From Siccirubricoccus phaeus (GTDB taxonomy: Bacteria; Pseudomonadota; Alphaproteobacteria; Acetobacterales; Acetobacteraceae): a DNA stretch of 64,000 nt. Below the pieces are notes generated by a model. The model made no database searches. It was given only the letters and a program-made list of their open reading frames with translations, and was not told the origin of the DNA. Positions 17,272-26,334 of this stretch are shown piece by piece. Location: assembly GCF_008360935.1 (NCBI RefSeq), contig NZ_SRXO01000006.1, forward strand, positions 246,697-310,696, given 5' to 3'. Position 1 is the stretch's first letter, and every line of letters begins with the position of its first letter. The translations under genes were made by a program, and so were the position numbers.

Positions 17272-18840
17272 ATGCCACGCCCGCGCCTTGCCCCGATGCT
17301 TGCCCTGCTCGCGCTGCTCGCCGGCCCTGCCGCCGCGCAGCCGCAGCGGCCGCTGGTCTGGGGCGATACCTTCACCAATTCGCTGGACCCGCACGCCATC
17401 TTCGACGTGCCCAGCCAATTCGTGCTGCTGAACCTCTATGACGGGCTCTACCGCTACCAGGGGAACGAGCTGGTCCCCTGGCTGGCGGAAAGCCACACCG
17501 TCTCGCCGGATGGGCTGACCTGGGAGTTCCGGCTGCGCGCGGGCATCCGCTTCCACGATGGCAGCCCGCTGACCGCCGAGGATGTGGTCTGGAGTTTCCG
17601 CCGCCTGCTGGCCATGCGCATGGCGCCCTCCGCCGCCTTCACGCCCGTGCTGAAGGCGGAGAACGTCACGGCGCCTGATGCGCGCACCGTGCGCTTCGTG
17701 CTGGACAGCGTCTACGCGCCCTTCCTCGCCGCCATTCCGGTGGTGGCGATCGTCAATCCGCGCGTCATCCAGCCGCATATCAAGGACAATGACTGGGGCG
17801 CCGATTGGCTGGCGGCGAACGAAGCCGGCTCCGGCGCCTATCGCTTCGAGCCCTCCACCTACCAGCCGCGCACTGCGCTGGACATGGAGCGCTTCCCCGA
17901 GCATTTCATGGGCTGGAGCACCGAGCGCCGACCGGTGGACAGCGTCCGCTGGCGCAATGTGATGGAGACCAGCACCCGCGTCCTCGCCCTGCTGCGCGGC
18001 GAGATCGACGCCACCGATAGCTATCTGCCGACCGATCAGGTGGAGCGGATCGAGCGCAGCCAGACGGCCCGCGTCGCCCGCGACCAGAGCATGCGCATCT
18101 TCCTGATCCGCATGAACAACCGGAAGCCGCCCTTCGACAATCTGGATGCACGGCTCTGCTTCGCCCATGCCTTCAACTACGACGGCTTCAACCAGATCAT
18201 CCTGAAGGGGATGGTGACGCGCATCGGCGGGCCGCTGCCGAACAACCTCTGGGGCAACCCGCCCGACCTCCGCCCCATCCCCTACGACATGGCCAAGGCG
18301 AAGGCGCATTGCGACAAGGCGCGCGCCGCCGGGGCGCCGCTGGGCCGGGAGATCGAGCTGCACAGCCTCGCCAATCTCGACCAGACGGTGCAGGCGGCGC
18401 AGATGTTCCAAGCGGATCTCCGTCGGCTGGGCATCAATGTGCGCATCGTGCCGGACACCATGCCCAACGTGGTGACCAGCGCGACCAGGCCGGAGACCAC
18501 GCCGGATATGTGGATCCACTGGATCTCCGCCTATTTCATCGACCCGGAGAACTGGATCGGCCAGATGTATGACAGCCGCTTCCACGGCACCTGGAAGGCC
18601 AGCGCCTGGTACGAGAACCCACGGGTGAACGAGCTGCTGACCCGCGCCCGCACCACGCTGGACCAGACGCAGCGGGAGGCGATGTACCAGGAGGCCTCGC
18701 GTATCGTCATCGCCGAGAGCCCGGATATCTGGGTCTACAACACGGTGAACCTGCGCGGGCTGACGCGGCGGGTGCAGGGCTACAGCTTCTCGCCGGTCGG
18801 CTCGGGCGGGGAGCTGCGAAGGATGTGGTTCTCGAATTGA
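17272..18840 (+). CDS. ABC transporter substrate-binding protein, peptide family (SBP_bac_5)
   Basis: Periplasmic receptor of 522 residues with a signal peptide of about 23 residues ending AAAQ. Family motifs: TNSLDPHAIFD, LRAGIRFHDGSPLTAEDVVWSF and IRMNNRKPPFDNLDARLCFA. I prefer ATG 17272, six bases behind GGGAG, over ATG 17236, which overlaps the SDR stop but would place extra charged residues before the signal peptide. This is the second such receptor within 5 kb, again without permease genes. The two share the family plan but differ clearly in sequence, so they are not a recent duplication. Confidence 0.92.
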   Translation: MPRPRLAPMLALLALLAGPAAAQPQRPLVWGDTFTNSLDPHAIFDVPSQFVLLNLYDGLYRYQGNELVPWLAESHTVSPDGLTWEFRLRAGIRFHDGSPLTAEDVVWSFRRLLAMRMAPSAAFTPVLKAENVTAPDARTVRFVLDSVYAPFLAAIPVVAIVNPRVIQPHIKDNDWGADWLAANEAGSGAYRFEPSTYQPRTALDMERFPEHFMGWSTERRPVDSVRWRNVMETSTRVLALLRGEIDATDSYLPTDQVERIERSQTARVARDQSMRIFLIRMNNRKPPFDNLDARLCFAHAFNYDGFNQIILKGMVTRIGGPLPNNLWGNPPDLRPIPYDMAKAKAHCDKARAAGAPLGREIELHSLANLDQTVQAAQMFQADLRRLGINVRIVPDTMPNVVTSATRPETTPDMWIHWISAYFIDPENWIGQMYDSRFHGTWKASAWYENPRVNELLTRARTTLDQTQREAMYQEASRIVIAESPDIWVYNTVNLRGLTRRVQGYSFSPVGSGGELRRMWFSN

Positions 18841-18843
18841 GGA

Positions 18844-18884
18844 TGGGGGCTTCGCCCCCAACCCCACCAGGGGCTCTGCCCCCG
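18844..18884. terminator. Paired hairpins between convergent genes
   Basis: GGGGGC-TTC-GCCCCC (18845-18858) is followed by GGGGC-TCT-GCCCC near 18871-18883. They lie between the stop of the solute-binding protein and the stop of the convergent dioxygenase gene, where they could end transcription from both sides. There is no T-tract. Confidence 0.55.
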
Positions 18885-18902
18885 ATCTTCGCGGGGCCCT
18901 GC

Positions 18903-19745
18903 CTAAGCCGGCACATCCCCCGCAATCTGCACCCTTCGCATCACCCGCCTTTGCGGCCCGGTATCGTTCAGCGCGATATGCTTCACCGCGCGGTTGTCCC
19001 AGAACGCCACGGAGCCGGTGCGCCACTGGAAGCGGCAGGTGAATTCCGGCCGGTGGCCATGCTCCATCAGGTAGTGCAGCAGCGGCCGGCTCTCTGCCTC
19101 CGACATGCCTTCGAACCCCACCGTGTAGCTGTGGTTGACGAAGAGCATCTTCCGCCCCGTCTCCGGATGCGTCCGCACCACGGGATGCAGGCTGATGGTC
19201 TCCCGCCACTCCGCATCCTCCCGCACCTTGGTGGAGCGGCGGGCATTCATCCCGGCCTGGGGGCCGGCCACGCGGCGGTCCGAATGCACCGCCCGCAGCC
19301 CTTCCAGCATCCGCTTCATGCCGGGCGAGAGCGCCTCATAAGCCGCGGCCTGGCTGGCGAAGAGGGTGTCGCCGCCCCATTCCGGCACCTCGATGCCATA
19401 GAGGATGGCGCCCATGGGCGGCGCCTCGCACATGGTGGTGTCGGCATGCCATTCCTCGCCGACGATCGCGGTATCGCCCGGCTCCCGCCGGATGGTCACC
19501 ACTTCCGGGTCTGCGGTCATGCCGCGGTAGTTCGGGTGGATGAAGATCTCCCCGAAGCGCCGCGCCAGCGCCTTCTGCTGCTCGGCGTTCAGGCGCTGGT
19601 TGTGGAAGAAGAGCACCCCATGGGCGTTGAGCGCGGCGCGGATGTCGGCGATTTCGCCATCCGCGGCCTCGGCGAGGTCCACCCCGTCGATCTCTGCCCC
19701 GACCGCGCCCGAGACTTTCCGCACCGTGATTCGGCTGTTGCGCAT
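18903..19745 (-). CDS. TauD/TfdA-family Fe(II)/2-oxoglutarate dioxygenase
   Basis: Non-heme iron oxygenase of 280 residues that couples 2-oxoglutarate decarboxylation to hydroxylation of a small substrate such as a sulfonate, aryloxyacetate or betaine. Iron ligands: His100 and Asp102 in EEWHADTT, and the distal His in DNRAVKHIAL; the 2-oxoglutarate-binding arginine is in the RRVMRRVQI segment. GGAGGAAC precedes ATG 19745. It lies beside a GSA-type aminotransferase on the same strand and near a sarcosine-oxidase operon, which suggests N-methyl or amino acid substrates, but the substrate is not predictable. Confidence 0.92.
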   Translation of the reverse strand: MRNSRITVRKVSGAVGAEIDGVDLAEAADGEIADIRAALNAHGVLFFHNQRLNAEQQKALARRFGEIFIHPNYRGMTADPEVVTIRREPGDTAIVGEEWHADTTMCEAPPMGAILYGIEVPEWGGDTLFASQAAAYEALSPGMKRMLEGLRAVHSDRRVAGPQAGMNARRSTKVREDAEWRETISLHPVVRTHPETGRKMLFVNHSYTVGFEGMSEAESRPLLHYLMEHGHRPEFTCRFQWRTGSVAFWDNRAVKHIALNDTGPQRRVMRRVQIAGDVPA

Positions 19746-19808
19746 GGCGTTCCTCCGCGCCTTGGTGGTTGACGCGAAGCGTCCTGCCGCCGGCGGGCGC
19801 TTGTCAAT

Positions 19809-21194
19809 TCAATGCCGCAATTCGCCCTCTTCCTTCAGCATCCGCAGGCTGCGGCGCCAGGCCTCGGCGGCGGCCTCGATCTCCGCCGGGCCATGGGTGG
19901 CGGAGAGGATGGCGCCGCGTGGGCCTTTCGGATCGATGCCGTTCACCACCAGCGCCAGATAGAGCTTGGCCAGCATCTGCTTGCGCGGGTCGGCGCCGAA
20001 ACGGGCGGTTGGCTGCGCATTGGCGTCCCAGGCCAGCGGGTCGAGGTCGAGTCCGGCCGGGTTGGTGAAGAAATGGATGACGGAATGATCGCCATAGACC
20101 GCCCAGGGGATGCCTTCCTCCGCCAGCACCTGATTGAAGGCGCGGCGCATGGCCTGGGCGGCGGCGGTGGCACGGGCGCAGGCATCGGTGTCGCGGATGC
20201 GGCGCAGCGTCTCGATCGCCGCGGCGGCGGAGACCGGGTTGGCGTTGTAGGTGCCCTGGTGCTTGATCTTCTCCCGCCCCTTGGCCGCCGACACTTCGAA
20301 ATCGATCCAGTCGAGAATGCCCTTCCGCCCCGCCACCGCGCCGCCCGGCAGCCCGCCCGCGACGATTTTCGCCAGGGTGCAAAGGTCGGGCGTCACGCCC
20401 AGCGCCTGCTGGGCACCGCCGGGGGCGATGCGGAAGCCGGTCACCACCTCGTCGAAGATCAGCACGGCACCGTGGGCGGTGCATTCTTCCCGCAGAGCGC
20501 GCAGGAATTCGGCCCCGGTCGGGATCATGCCGGTGGAGGCGCCGGTCGGCTCCAGGATGGCGGCGGCGATGTCGTCATCCTCCGCGAAGGCGCGCCGCAC
20601 GGCCGCGATGTCGTTGGGCGGCAGCAGCACCACCTCGGCGGCCAGCTCCGGCAGCACGCCGGGGGAGGGGCTGCCGTCGAAATGCCCGTCCACGCCGAAG
20701 GCCATGTGGTCGTGCCAGCCGTGGAAATGCTTCTGGAAGCGGATGATCTTCCGCCGCCCGGTGAAGGCGCGGGCCAGGCGCAGTGCCATATGCGTCGCCT
20801 CGGTGCCGGAGGAGGTGAAGCGCACCCGCTCCGCGCAGGGGACCATCTGGGTGATGAGGCCGGCCCACTCCACCTCCAGCGCGTGGCAGGAGCCGAATTG
20901 GGTGCCGCGGGCGAGCTGGGCCTGGGCCGCCGCCGTCACTGCCGGGTCGCAATGGCCGAGCAGATGGGCGCCATGGCCGCCGTAGAAATCCACCAGCTCA
21001 TGGCCGTCCATGTCCCATTTGCGGGGGCCGAGGGCGCGGTCGGTGTAGATGGGGTAGGGGTCGGTGTGGCGGCTGTCATGCGCGATGCCGCTGGGCAGGT
21101 GCCCGCTGGCCCGGGCGTGCAGCGCAGCGGAGCGCGGGGTCTTCGCCACATAGGCGGCGACGATGGGGGAGTTGGTGGGTGTCAGGCTCGGCAT
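19809..21194 (-). CDS. Class III aminotransferase, glutamate-1-semialdehyde aminomutase-like
   Basis: PLP enzyme of 461 residues. Key sites: TSSGTEATHMAL at 127-138 (phosphate cup), HGWHDH, Asp248 in IFDEVVTGFR, and the PLP lysine Lys276 in LAKIVAGGLPGG. It resembles HemL but lies in a catabolic context and is longer, so it is more likely a paralogue acting on an amino acid or polyamine than the tetrapyrrole enzyme. I placed the start at ATG 21194, since residues further upstream are encoded by the GC-rich repeat at 21237-21310. It is divergent from soxB. Confidence 0.87.
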   Translation of the reverse strand: MPSLTPTNSPIVAAYVAKTPRSAALHARASGHLPSGIAHDSRHTDPYPIYTDRALGPRKWDMDGHELVDFYGGHGAHLLGHCDPAVTAAAQAQLARGTQFGSCHALEVEWAGLITQMVPCAERVRFTSSGTEATHMALRLARAFTGRRKIIRFQKHFHGWHDHMAFGVDGHFDGSPSPGVLPELAAEVVLLPPNDIAAVRRAFAEDDDIAAAILEPTGASTGMIPTGAEFLRALREECTAHGAVLIFDEVVTGFRIAPGGAQQALGVTPDLCTLAKIVAGGLPGGAVAGRKGILDWIDFEVSAAKGREKIKHQGTYNANPVSAAAAIETLRRIRDTDACARATAAAQAMRRAFNQVLAEEGIPWAVYGDHSVIHFFTNPAGLDLDPLAWDANAQPTARFGADPRKQMLAKLYLALVVNGIDPKGPRGAILSATHGPAEIEAAAEAWRRSLRMLKEEGELRH

Positions 21195-21236
21195 CGGGCA
21201 TCCGCGGCGGTGAGGGGCCGAGCGGCGTGCGAGCAG

Positions 21237-21310
21237 CACCCCCACCCCAACCCTCCCCCGCCTTGCGGGGGAGGGAGTGGCCCAGGCCGGCAGGCCTGGG
21301 AGGGTGGGAG
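21237..21310. repeat. GC-rich intergenic repeat (family 2, copy 2)
   Basis: CACCCCCACCCCAACC followed by the hairpin CTCCCCCGC-ctt-GCGGGGGAG (about 21253-21273), then CCCAGGCC-ggca-GGCCTGGG (21281-21300) and GAGGGTGGGAGTG. It is the reverse complement of the block type seen at 1281 and 27661. It fills the divergent promoter region between the aminotransferase and soxB. Confidence 0.7.
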
Positions 21311-21437
21311 TGCCGCCCGCGACCCCTCGGCCCCAGGCTGATGCAGCGCAGCATCGCATGCGGGCCTTCGGTGACAAGCCGCCGAATCGCGGTGGGCCGA
21401 TTCCCCGCCAGGCTCACCCGGGCTATAGCGATGGCCG

Positions 21438-22700
21438 ATGGCCCAACGCTTCTCCTTCCTCACCCTGGCGCGCGAGGCGCTGCGCGGCCATGCCGGCTGG
21501 CACCCGCACTGGCGCAGCCCGGAGCGGCCGCAACCGGCTTATGACGTGGTGATCCTGGGCGGCGGCGGGCACGGCCTCGCCACGGCCTATTACCTGGCGA
21601 AGGAGCACAAGCCAGGCCGCATCGCAGTGCTGGAGAAGGGCTGGATCGGCGGCGGCAATACCGGGCGCAACACCACCATCATCCGCAGCAACTACCTCTT
21701 CCCCGAAAGCGCCGCGCTGTACGATCATGCCGTGCAGCTCTGGGAAGGGCTCTCGGCGGAGCTGAATTACAACGTCATGTTCAGCCCGCGCGGCGTGCTG
21801 ATGCTGGCGCATAGCGAGCATGACGTGCAGAGCTTCAAGCGCCATGTCCATGCCAACCGGCTGGCCGGCGTGGACAATGAGTGGCTGACGCCGGCGGAGT
21901 GCAAGGAATTCTGCCCGCCCTTGGATATCGGCGCCCACATCCGCTACCCGGTGCTGGGCGGCGCCCTGCAGCGACGCGGCGGCATTGCGCGGCATGATGC
22001 GGTAGCCTGGGGCTATGCCCGCGCCGCCAGCGCGCTGGGCGTCGACATCATCGAGAATTGCGAGGTCACCGGCATTGCGCGCGATCCGCGGAGCGGCGCG
22101 GTGACGGGGGTGGAGACGAGCAAGGGCCATGTGGGCTGCGGCAAGCTGGGGGTGGTGGCGGCCGGTTCCACCAGCCTGGTGATGGTGATGGCCGGGCTGC
22201 GCATGCCGCTGGAAAGCTTCCCCTTGCAGGCGCTGGTGAGCGAGCCGGTGAAGCCGGTCTTCCCCTGCGTTGCCATGTCCAACACCATCCACGCCTATAT
22301 CAGCCAGTCGGACAAGGGGGAGCTGGTGATCGGCGCCGGCACCGACCAGTACACCTCCTACTCCCAGGCGGGAAACGTGCAGATCCTGGAGCATACGCTG
22401 GAGGCGATCTGCGAGATCTTCCCGATCTTCCGGCGCATGCGCATGCTGCGCGCCTGGGGCGGCATCGTGGACGTCACGCCGGACCGCTCGCCGATCATCG
22501 GGAGGACGCCGGTGCCGGGGCTTTACGTGAATTGCGGCTGGGGCACGGGCGGCTTCAAGGCGACGCCGGGCAGCGGCCATGTCTTCGCTGCCACTATTGC
22601 CCGCGGCGAGCCGCACCCCATCGCGGCGCCCTTCAGCCTGGACCGCTTCGTGACCGGCCGCGTCATTGACGAGGCGGCGGCGGCGGCGGTGATGCATTGA
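21438..22700 (+). CDS. soxB: Sarcosine oxidase beta subunit
   Basis: FAD/FMN subunit of heterotetrameric sarcosine oxidase, which oxidises N-methylglycine to glycine and passes the one-carbon unit to tetrahydrofolate. The 420 residues match the family. The Rossmann motif GGGGHG is at 41-46, the N-terminus LTLAREALRGHAGWHPHWR is characteristic, and His186 in ARHDAVAW falls where the family attaches FMN covalently. C-terminal NCGWGTGGFKATPGSG is also typical. The order soxB-soxD-soxA-soxG is standard, but a gap of 115 bp packed with hairpins separates soxB from soxD. No strong ribosome-binding site is seen before ATG 21438. Confidence 0.95.
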   Translation: MAQRFSFLTLAREALRGHAGWHPHWRSPERPQPAYDVVILGGGGHGLATAYYLAKEHKPGRIAVLEKGWIGGGNTGRNTTIIRSNYLFPESAALYDHAVQLWEGLSAELNYNVMFSPRGVLMLAHSEHDVQSFKRHVHANRLAGVDNEWLTPAECKEFCPPLDIGAHIRYPVLGGALQRRGGIARHDAVAWGYARAASALGVDIIENCEVTGIARDPRSGAVTGVETSKGHVGCGKLGVVAAGSTSLVMVMAGLRMPLESFPLQALVSEPVKPVFPCVAMSNTIHAYISQSDKGELVIGAGTDQYTSYSQAGNVQILEHTLEAICEIFPIFRRMRMLRAWGGIVDVTPDRSPIIGRTPVPGLYVNCGWGTGGFKATPGSGHVFAATIARGEPHPIAAPFSLDRFVTGRVIDEAAAAAVMH

Positions 22701-22797
22701 GGATGCGGCATCCTCTCTCGCTGGCCGAAGGCGCTTTCGAAGCGCCTTCGACGCGGCGCCGAGCGCGCATCGCGCGCCCGGACGCTACGGCGTCCTG
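22701..22797. repeat. Row of hairpins between soxB and soxD
   Basis: Directly after the soxB stop come GGATGC-GGCATCC (22701-22713), the 10-bp perfect stem GAAGGCGCTT-TCG-AAGCGCCTTC (22727-22749), a GCGCGC-at-cGCGCGC hairpin, and GGACGC-tacg-GCGTCC near 22779-22794. Other genes in the operon overlap or nearly touch, so this is an inserted or regulatory block rather than a normal spacer. Confidence 0.65.
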
Positions 22798-22815
22798 CAG
22801 GGTACGGGCTATCCG

Positions 22816-23082
22816 ATGCTCCTGATCACCTGCCCCTGGTGCGGCCCTCGGCCGGAGATCGAATTCCGCCATGCCGGCGAAGCCCATATCGCCCGCCCTG
22901 CCGATCCTGCCGCCGTCTCCGACGCGGCGTGGGCCGCCTATCTCTATGAACGCAGCAACCCGCGCGGCGAGCACGCCGAACGCTGGCGCCACGCCCATGG
23001 CTGCGGTCGCTTCTTCAACGCGCGCCGCCACACGCTGACGGACCGCATCTCCGCCACCACCAAGCCCGGCGAAACGCCATGA
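22816..23082 (+). CDS. soxD: Sarcosine oxidase delta subunit
   Basis: Small zinc-binding subunit of 88 residues. Cys6 and Cys9 (CPWCG), His59 and Cys63 (HAHGCGRFFNARR) form the zinc site known from the heterotetrameric enzyme. Its ATGA stop/start overlap with soxA shows co-translation. The ATG at 22816 has little ribosome-binding sequence, and the hairpin row lies just upstream, which may affect its translation. Confidence 0.95.
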   Translation: MLLITCPWCGPRPEIEFRHAGEAHIARPADPAAVSDAAWAAYLYERSNPRGEHAERWRHAHGCGRFFNARRHTLTDRISATTKPGETP

Positions 23083-25883
23083 GGCTGCCGAGCGGCGGGC
23101 GCATCGACCGCGGCAAGCCCCTGCGCTTCACCTTCGACGGCCGTGCCTATTCGGGCGTCGCGGGTGATACGCTCGCCTCCGCCCTCCTCGCCAATGGCGT
23201 CCACCTGCTCGGCCGCAGCTTCAAGTACCACCGCCCACGCGGTCTGCTCTCCGCCGGTGCCGAGGAACCCAATGCGCTGGTGGAGCTCGACTGCGGCCCC
23301 GGGCGGCGCGAACCCAACACCCGCGCTACCATGGTGCCGCTGGTGGAGGGGCTCACCGCCCGCAGCCAGAACCGCTTTCCGTCGCTGCGCCTGGACCTTG
23401 CGGCGGCGGCCAGCCTCTTCGGGCCGCTGCTGCCCGCGGGCTTCTACTACAAGACCTTCCTCGGTCCCGGGCGCGAGGCCTGGCACCGCCGCTGGGAACC
23501 GCTGATCCGCCGCATGGCCGGCCTCGGCCGCGCGCCGGAGGCGCCGGATCCGGACCGCTACGCGCATCGCTACGCCCATTGCGAGACGCTGGTCATCGGC
23601 GCCGGCCGTGCCGGCATCGCCGCCGCGCTGGCCGCCGCCGAGGCCGGCGACCGCGTCATCCTCTGCGACGAGCAGCCGGAGCTCGGCGGCCGCCGCCTCC
23701 TCTCTGCCGGGGAGGTGCCGGGCCTCGCCGCACTCCGCGCCAATCCGCGTGTCACCCTGCTGCCGCGCACCACTGCCTTCCATTACGGGCTGCAGAATTT
23801 CGTCTCTCTCGCGGAAATCCTGGACCGCCCGGACGGCCTCCGCGAGCGTCTCTGGCAGGTCCGCGCCGTGCGGGTGGTGCTGGCGACCGGTGCGCTGGAA
23901 CGCCCCTTGCCCTTCCGCGACAACGACCGGCCGGGGGTGATGCTGGCCGACGCCGCCCGCGCCTATGCCGCGCGCTGGGCCGTGCTGCCGGGGCGGCAGG
24001 CGGTGCTGCTCGCCGCGCATGACAGCGGCTATGAGGCAGCCTTCGCCTTGCAGGAGGCCGGCGCCCGCATCGCCGCCATCCTCGATCTGCGCGCCGCACC
24101 GCCCCTGGCTGACACCGCCCGTGCCCGCGGCATCGAGGTGCGCGCCGCGCACGGCATCGCCGCCACGCGCGGCGGCGTGCGCGTCTCCGGCGTGCTGGCG
24201 GCGCCGCTGCGTCCGGATGGCAGCCCAGACGCTGCCCGCGCCACGCCCATCTCCTGCGACCTGGTGCTGATGGCCGGCGGCTGGACGCCGAACCTCGCCC
24301 TGTTCTCTCAGGCACGTGGCAAGCTGCGCTGGGACGCAGCCGCCGATGCCTTCCTGCCCGGCGAGGTCGCCGAGGCGCTGACCTGCACCGGCGCCTGCGC
24401 CACCGGCCGCGGCCCCGGCCATCCCGTCGCCGCCATCGCCGCCGGCGCGCTGACCGCTCGTCATGCCTTCGTCGATCCGCAGAACGACGTCACGACGCGC
24501 GACATCGCCCTCGCCGTGCAGGAAGGCTTCCGCGCCATCGAGCATGTGAAGCGCTACACCACCACCGGCATGGCGACCGATCAGGGCAAGGTGGGCGGCA
24601 TGCTGGGCCTTGCCACCGCCGCCGCGGCCAGCGGCCGCACGGTGCCGGAAACCGGCCACACCACCTTCCGCCCGCCCTATACGCCCGTCTCCTTCGGCAC
24701 CCTGGCCGGCCGCCATCGCGGCCCGCTCTTCGACCCCATCCGCACCCCGCCCAGCCATGAATGGGCCGAGGCACGCGGCGCGGTATTCGAGCCGGTGGGG
24801 CAGTGGCAGCGCGCCCGCGCCTATCCGCAGGCCGGGGAGGCGTTGCGCGAGGCCGTGGCGCGCGAATGCCTGGCGGTCCGGCAGCAGGCCGGACTGCTCG
24901 ACGCCTCCACCCTCGGCAAGATCGAGATCACCGGGCCGGATGCCGCCGAGCTCCTCGAACGCTGCTACGTCAACGCCGTGCATTCGCTGCGCCCCGGCCG
25001 CTGCCGCTACGCCCTGCTGCTGCGGGAGGACGGGTTCCTCTTCGATGACGGCGTCCTCGCCCGCCTCGCCGAAGACCGCTTCCACCTGACCACCACCACC
25101 GGCGGCGCCGCCCACGTGCTGCACCTGCTGGAAGACTACGCCCAGACCGAGTTCCCCGAGCTGCGCGCCTGGCTCACCTCCACCACCGAGCATTGGGGCG
25201 TCGCCGCGCTGCAAGGCCCGGCGGCGCGGGAGATGTTGGCGCCGCTGGTACGCGGCTGCGACCTCGCCGCCCTGCCGCATATGGCGGTGACGGAGGCCGA
25301 AGTTGCCGGCATCCCCGCCCGCCTCTTCCGCGTCAGCTTCACCGGCGAACCCGGCTACGAGATCAACGTCCCGTCCGACCGGCTGCCGGCGCTGTGGGAG
25401 GCGCTGATCGACGCCGGCGCCACCCCCTACGGCACCGACGCCATGCATGTGCTGCGGGCCGAGAAGGGATACGTGATCGTCGGGCAGGAGACGGATGGCA
25501 CCGTCACGCCGCTCGATCTTGGCCTGGGCTGGGCGATCGGGAAGGGCAAGCGGGATTTTATCGGCAAGCGCAGCCTGGCGCGGGCGGAGATGCAGCGGCC
25601 GGATCGGCGGCAGCTCGTCGGGCTGGCGCCGCTGGATGGGCGCCTGCCCGAGGAAGGGGCGCAGCTCCTCGCCACGTCAGGGGCAAGGGTCGCGGAGGGG
25701 CATGTCACCTCCGCCTATGCCAGCGCGGCGCTCGGCAAGCCGATCGCGCTGGGGCTGCTGGCCGGCGGCCGGGCCCGGCACGGCGAGACGGTGCAGGCGA
25801 CGCGGCTGGACTGCCCGCGCCAGCCCCTGCTGGTCGTCCCGCCCGTCTTCTGGGATCCGGAGGGCAAGCGGTTGCATGGTTGA
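23079..25883 (+). CDS. soxA: Sarcosine oxidase alpha subunit
   Basis: Large NAD- and folate-binding subunit of 934 residues. N-terminal ferredoxin-like fold (FTFDGRAYSGVAGDTLASAL, with GRSFKYHRPRG), a central two-dinucleotide-binding region (VIGAGRAGIAAALAAAEAG near residue 175; LATGALERPLPF near 270), then a C-terminal GcvT-like domain from about 560 onward (LDASTLGKIEITGPDA, FTGEPGYEINVP). The last domain transfers the methyl carbon to tetrahydrofolate. Length is slightly below the usual 960-1000. It overlaps soxD by 4 bp and soxG by 8 bp. Confidence 0.96.
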   Translation: MRLPSGGRIDRGKPLRFTFDGRAYSGVAGDTLASALLANGVHLLGRSFKYHRPRGLLSAGAEEPNALVELDCGPGRREPNTRATMVPLVEGLTARSQNRFPSLRLDLAAAASLFGPLLPAGFYYKTFLGPGREAWHRRWEPLIRRMAGLGRAPEAPDPDRYAHRYAHCETLVIGAGRAGIAAALAAAEAGDRVILCDEQPELGGRRLLSAGEVPGLAALRANPRVTLLPRTTAFHYGLQNFVSLAEILDRPDGLRERLWQVRAVRVVLATGALERPLPFRDNDRPGVMLADAARAYAARWAVLPGRQAVLLAAHDSGYEAAFALQEAGARIAAILDLRAAPPLADTARARGIEVRAAHGIAATRGGVRVSGVLAAPLRPDGSPDAARATPISCDLVLMAGGWTPNLALFSQARGKLRWDAAADAFLPGEVAEALTCTGACATGRGPGHPVAAIAAGALTARHAFVDPQNDVTTRDIALAVQEGFRAIEHVKRYTTTGMATDQGKVGGMLGLATAAAASGRTVPETGHTTFRPPYTPVSFGTLAGRHRGPLFDPIRTPPSHEWAEARGAVFEPVGQWQRARAYPQAGEALREAVARECLAVRQQAGLLDASTLGKIEITGPDAAELLERCYVNAVHSLRPGRCRYALLLREDGFLFDDGVLARLAEDRFHLTTTTGGAAHVLHLLEDYAQTEFPELRAWLTSTTEHWGVAALQGPAAREMLAPLVRGCDLAALPHMAVTEAEVAGIPARLFRVSFTGEPGYEINVPSDRLPALWEALIDAGATPYGTDAMHVLRAEKGYVIVGQETDGTVTPLDLGLGWAIGKGKRDFIGKRSLARAEMQRPDRRQLVGLAPLDGRLPEEGAQLLATSGARVAEGHVTSAYASAALGKPIALGLLAGGRARHGETVQATRLDCPRQPLLVVPPVFWDPEGKRLHG

Positions 25884-26325
25884 GATCGTGCCCCTGCCGC
25901 CGCTGCGCCGTTACGTGCTGCGCGGCGATCCCGCGCCGCTGGGGGCGCTGGGCCTGAAGGTGCCGCCGCTGCTGCAGGCCGCCGCCGCTGGTGCGGTGCA
26001 TGTGCTGGCGTTGGGCCCCGATGAATGGTGGGTCATGGCGGAAGCGCCGCCGGCCTGGCCCGGCGGCGCCTGGGTGACGGAGGTTTCCGCCGGCCGCGCC
26101 GGCGTCAGCCTCGCCGGTCCCGATGCACCGCTGTTGCTGGCGGAGGGCTGCCCGCTGGATCTGACGCATTTCCCTGCGGGCGCCTGCACCCGCACCCTGT
26201 TCGGCAAGGTGGAGATCCTGCTCTGGCGCCGCGGCGAGGCGCTTTGGCATGTCGAGACCGCCCGATCCTTCGCCCCACATCTGGCGGCGCATTTGGCGGA
26301 AGCGCGGGCTGATCTCTTGGCCTGA
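25876..26325 (+). CDS. soxG: Sarcosine oxidase gamma subunit, short form
   Basis: A 149-residue protein starting eight bases before the soxA stop, in the place of the gamma subunit. It shows family features such as GPDEWWVMAE, VSAGRAGVSLAGPDAPLLLAEG, CPLDLTHFPAG and TLFGKVEILLWRRG. Known gamma subunits are usually 180-210 residues; the N-terminal part is shortened here. Its role in the complex is structural. Recognition rests mostly on position and these motifs. Confidence 0.87.
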   Translation: MVEIVPLPPLRRYVLRGDPAPLGALGLKVPPLLQAAAAGAVHVLALGPDEWWVMAEAPPAWPGGAWVTEVSAGRAGVSLAGPDAPLLLAEGCPLDLTHFPAGACTRTLFGKVEILLWRRGEALWHVETARSFAPHLAAHLAEARADLLA

Positions 26326-26334
26326 CGTCGGGTT

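Noticed and set aside
19809..21194. hemL of the tetrapyrrole pathway
   Set aside because: The protein is longer than HemL and lies in a catabolic setting; alphaproteobacteria usually make aminolevulinate by HemA-type synthase.
22944..25448. An 834-residue minus-strand frame across soxA
   Set aside because: Shadow frame; soxA is complete on the other strand.
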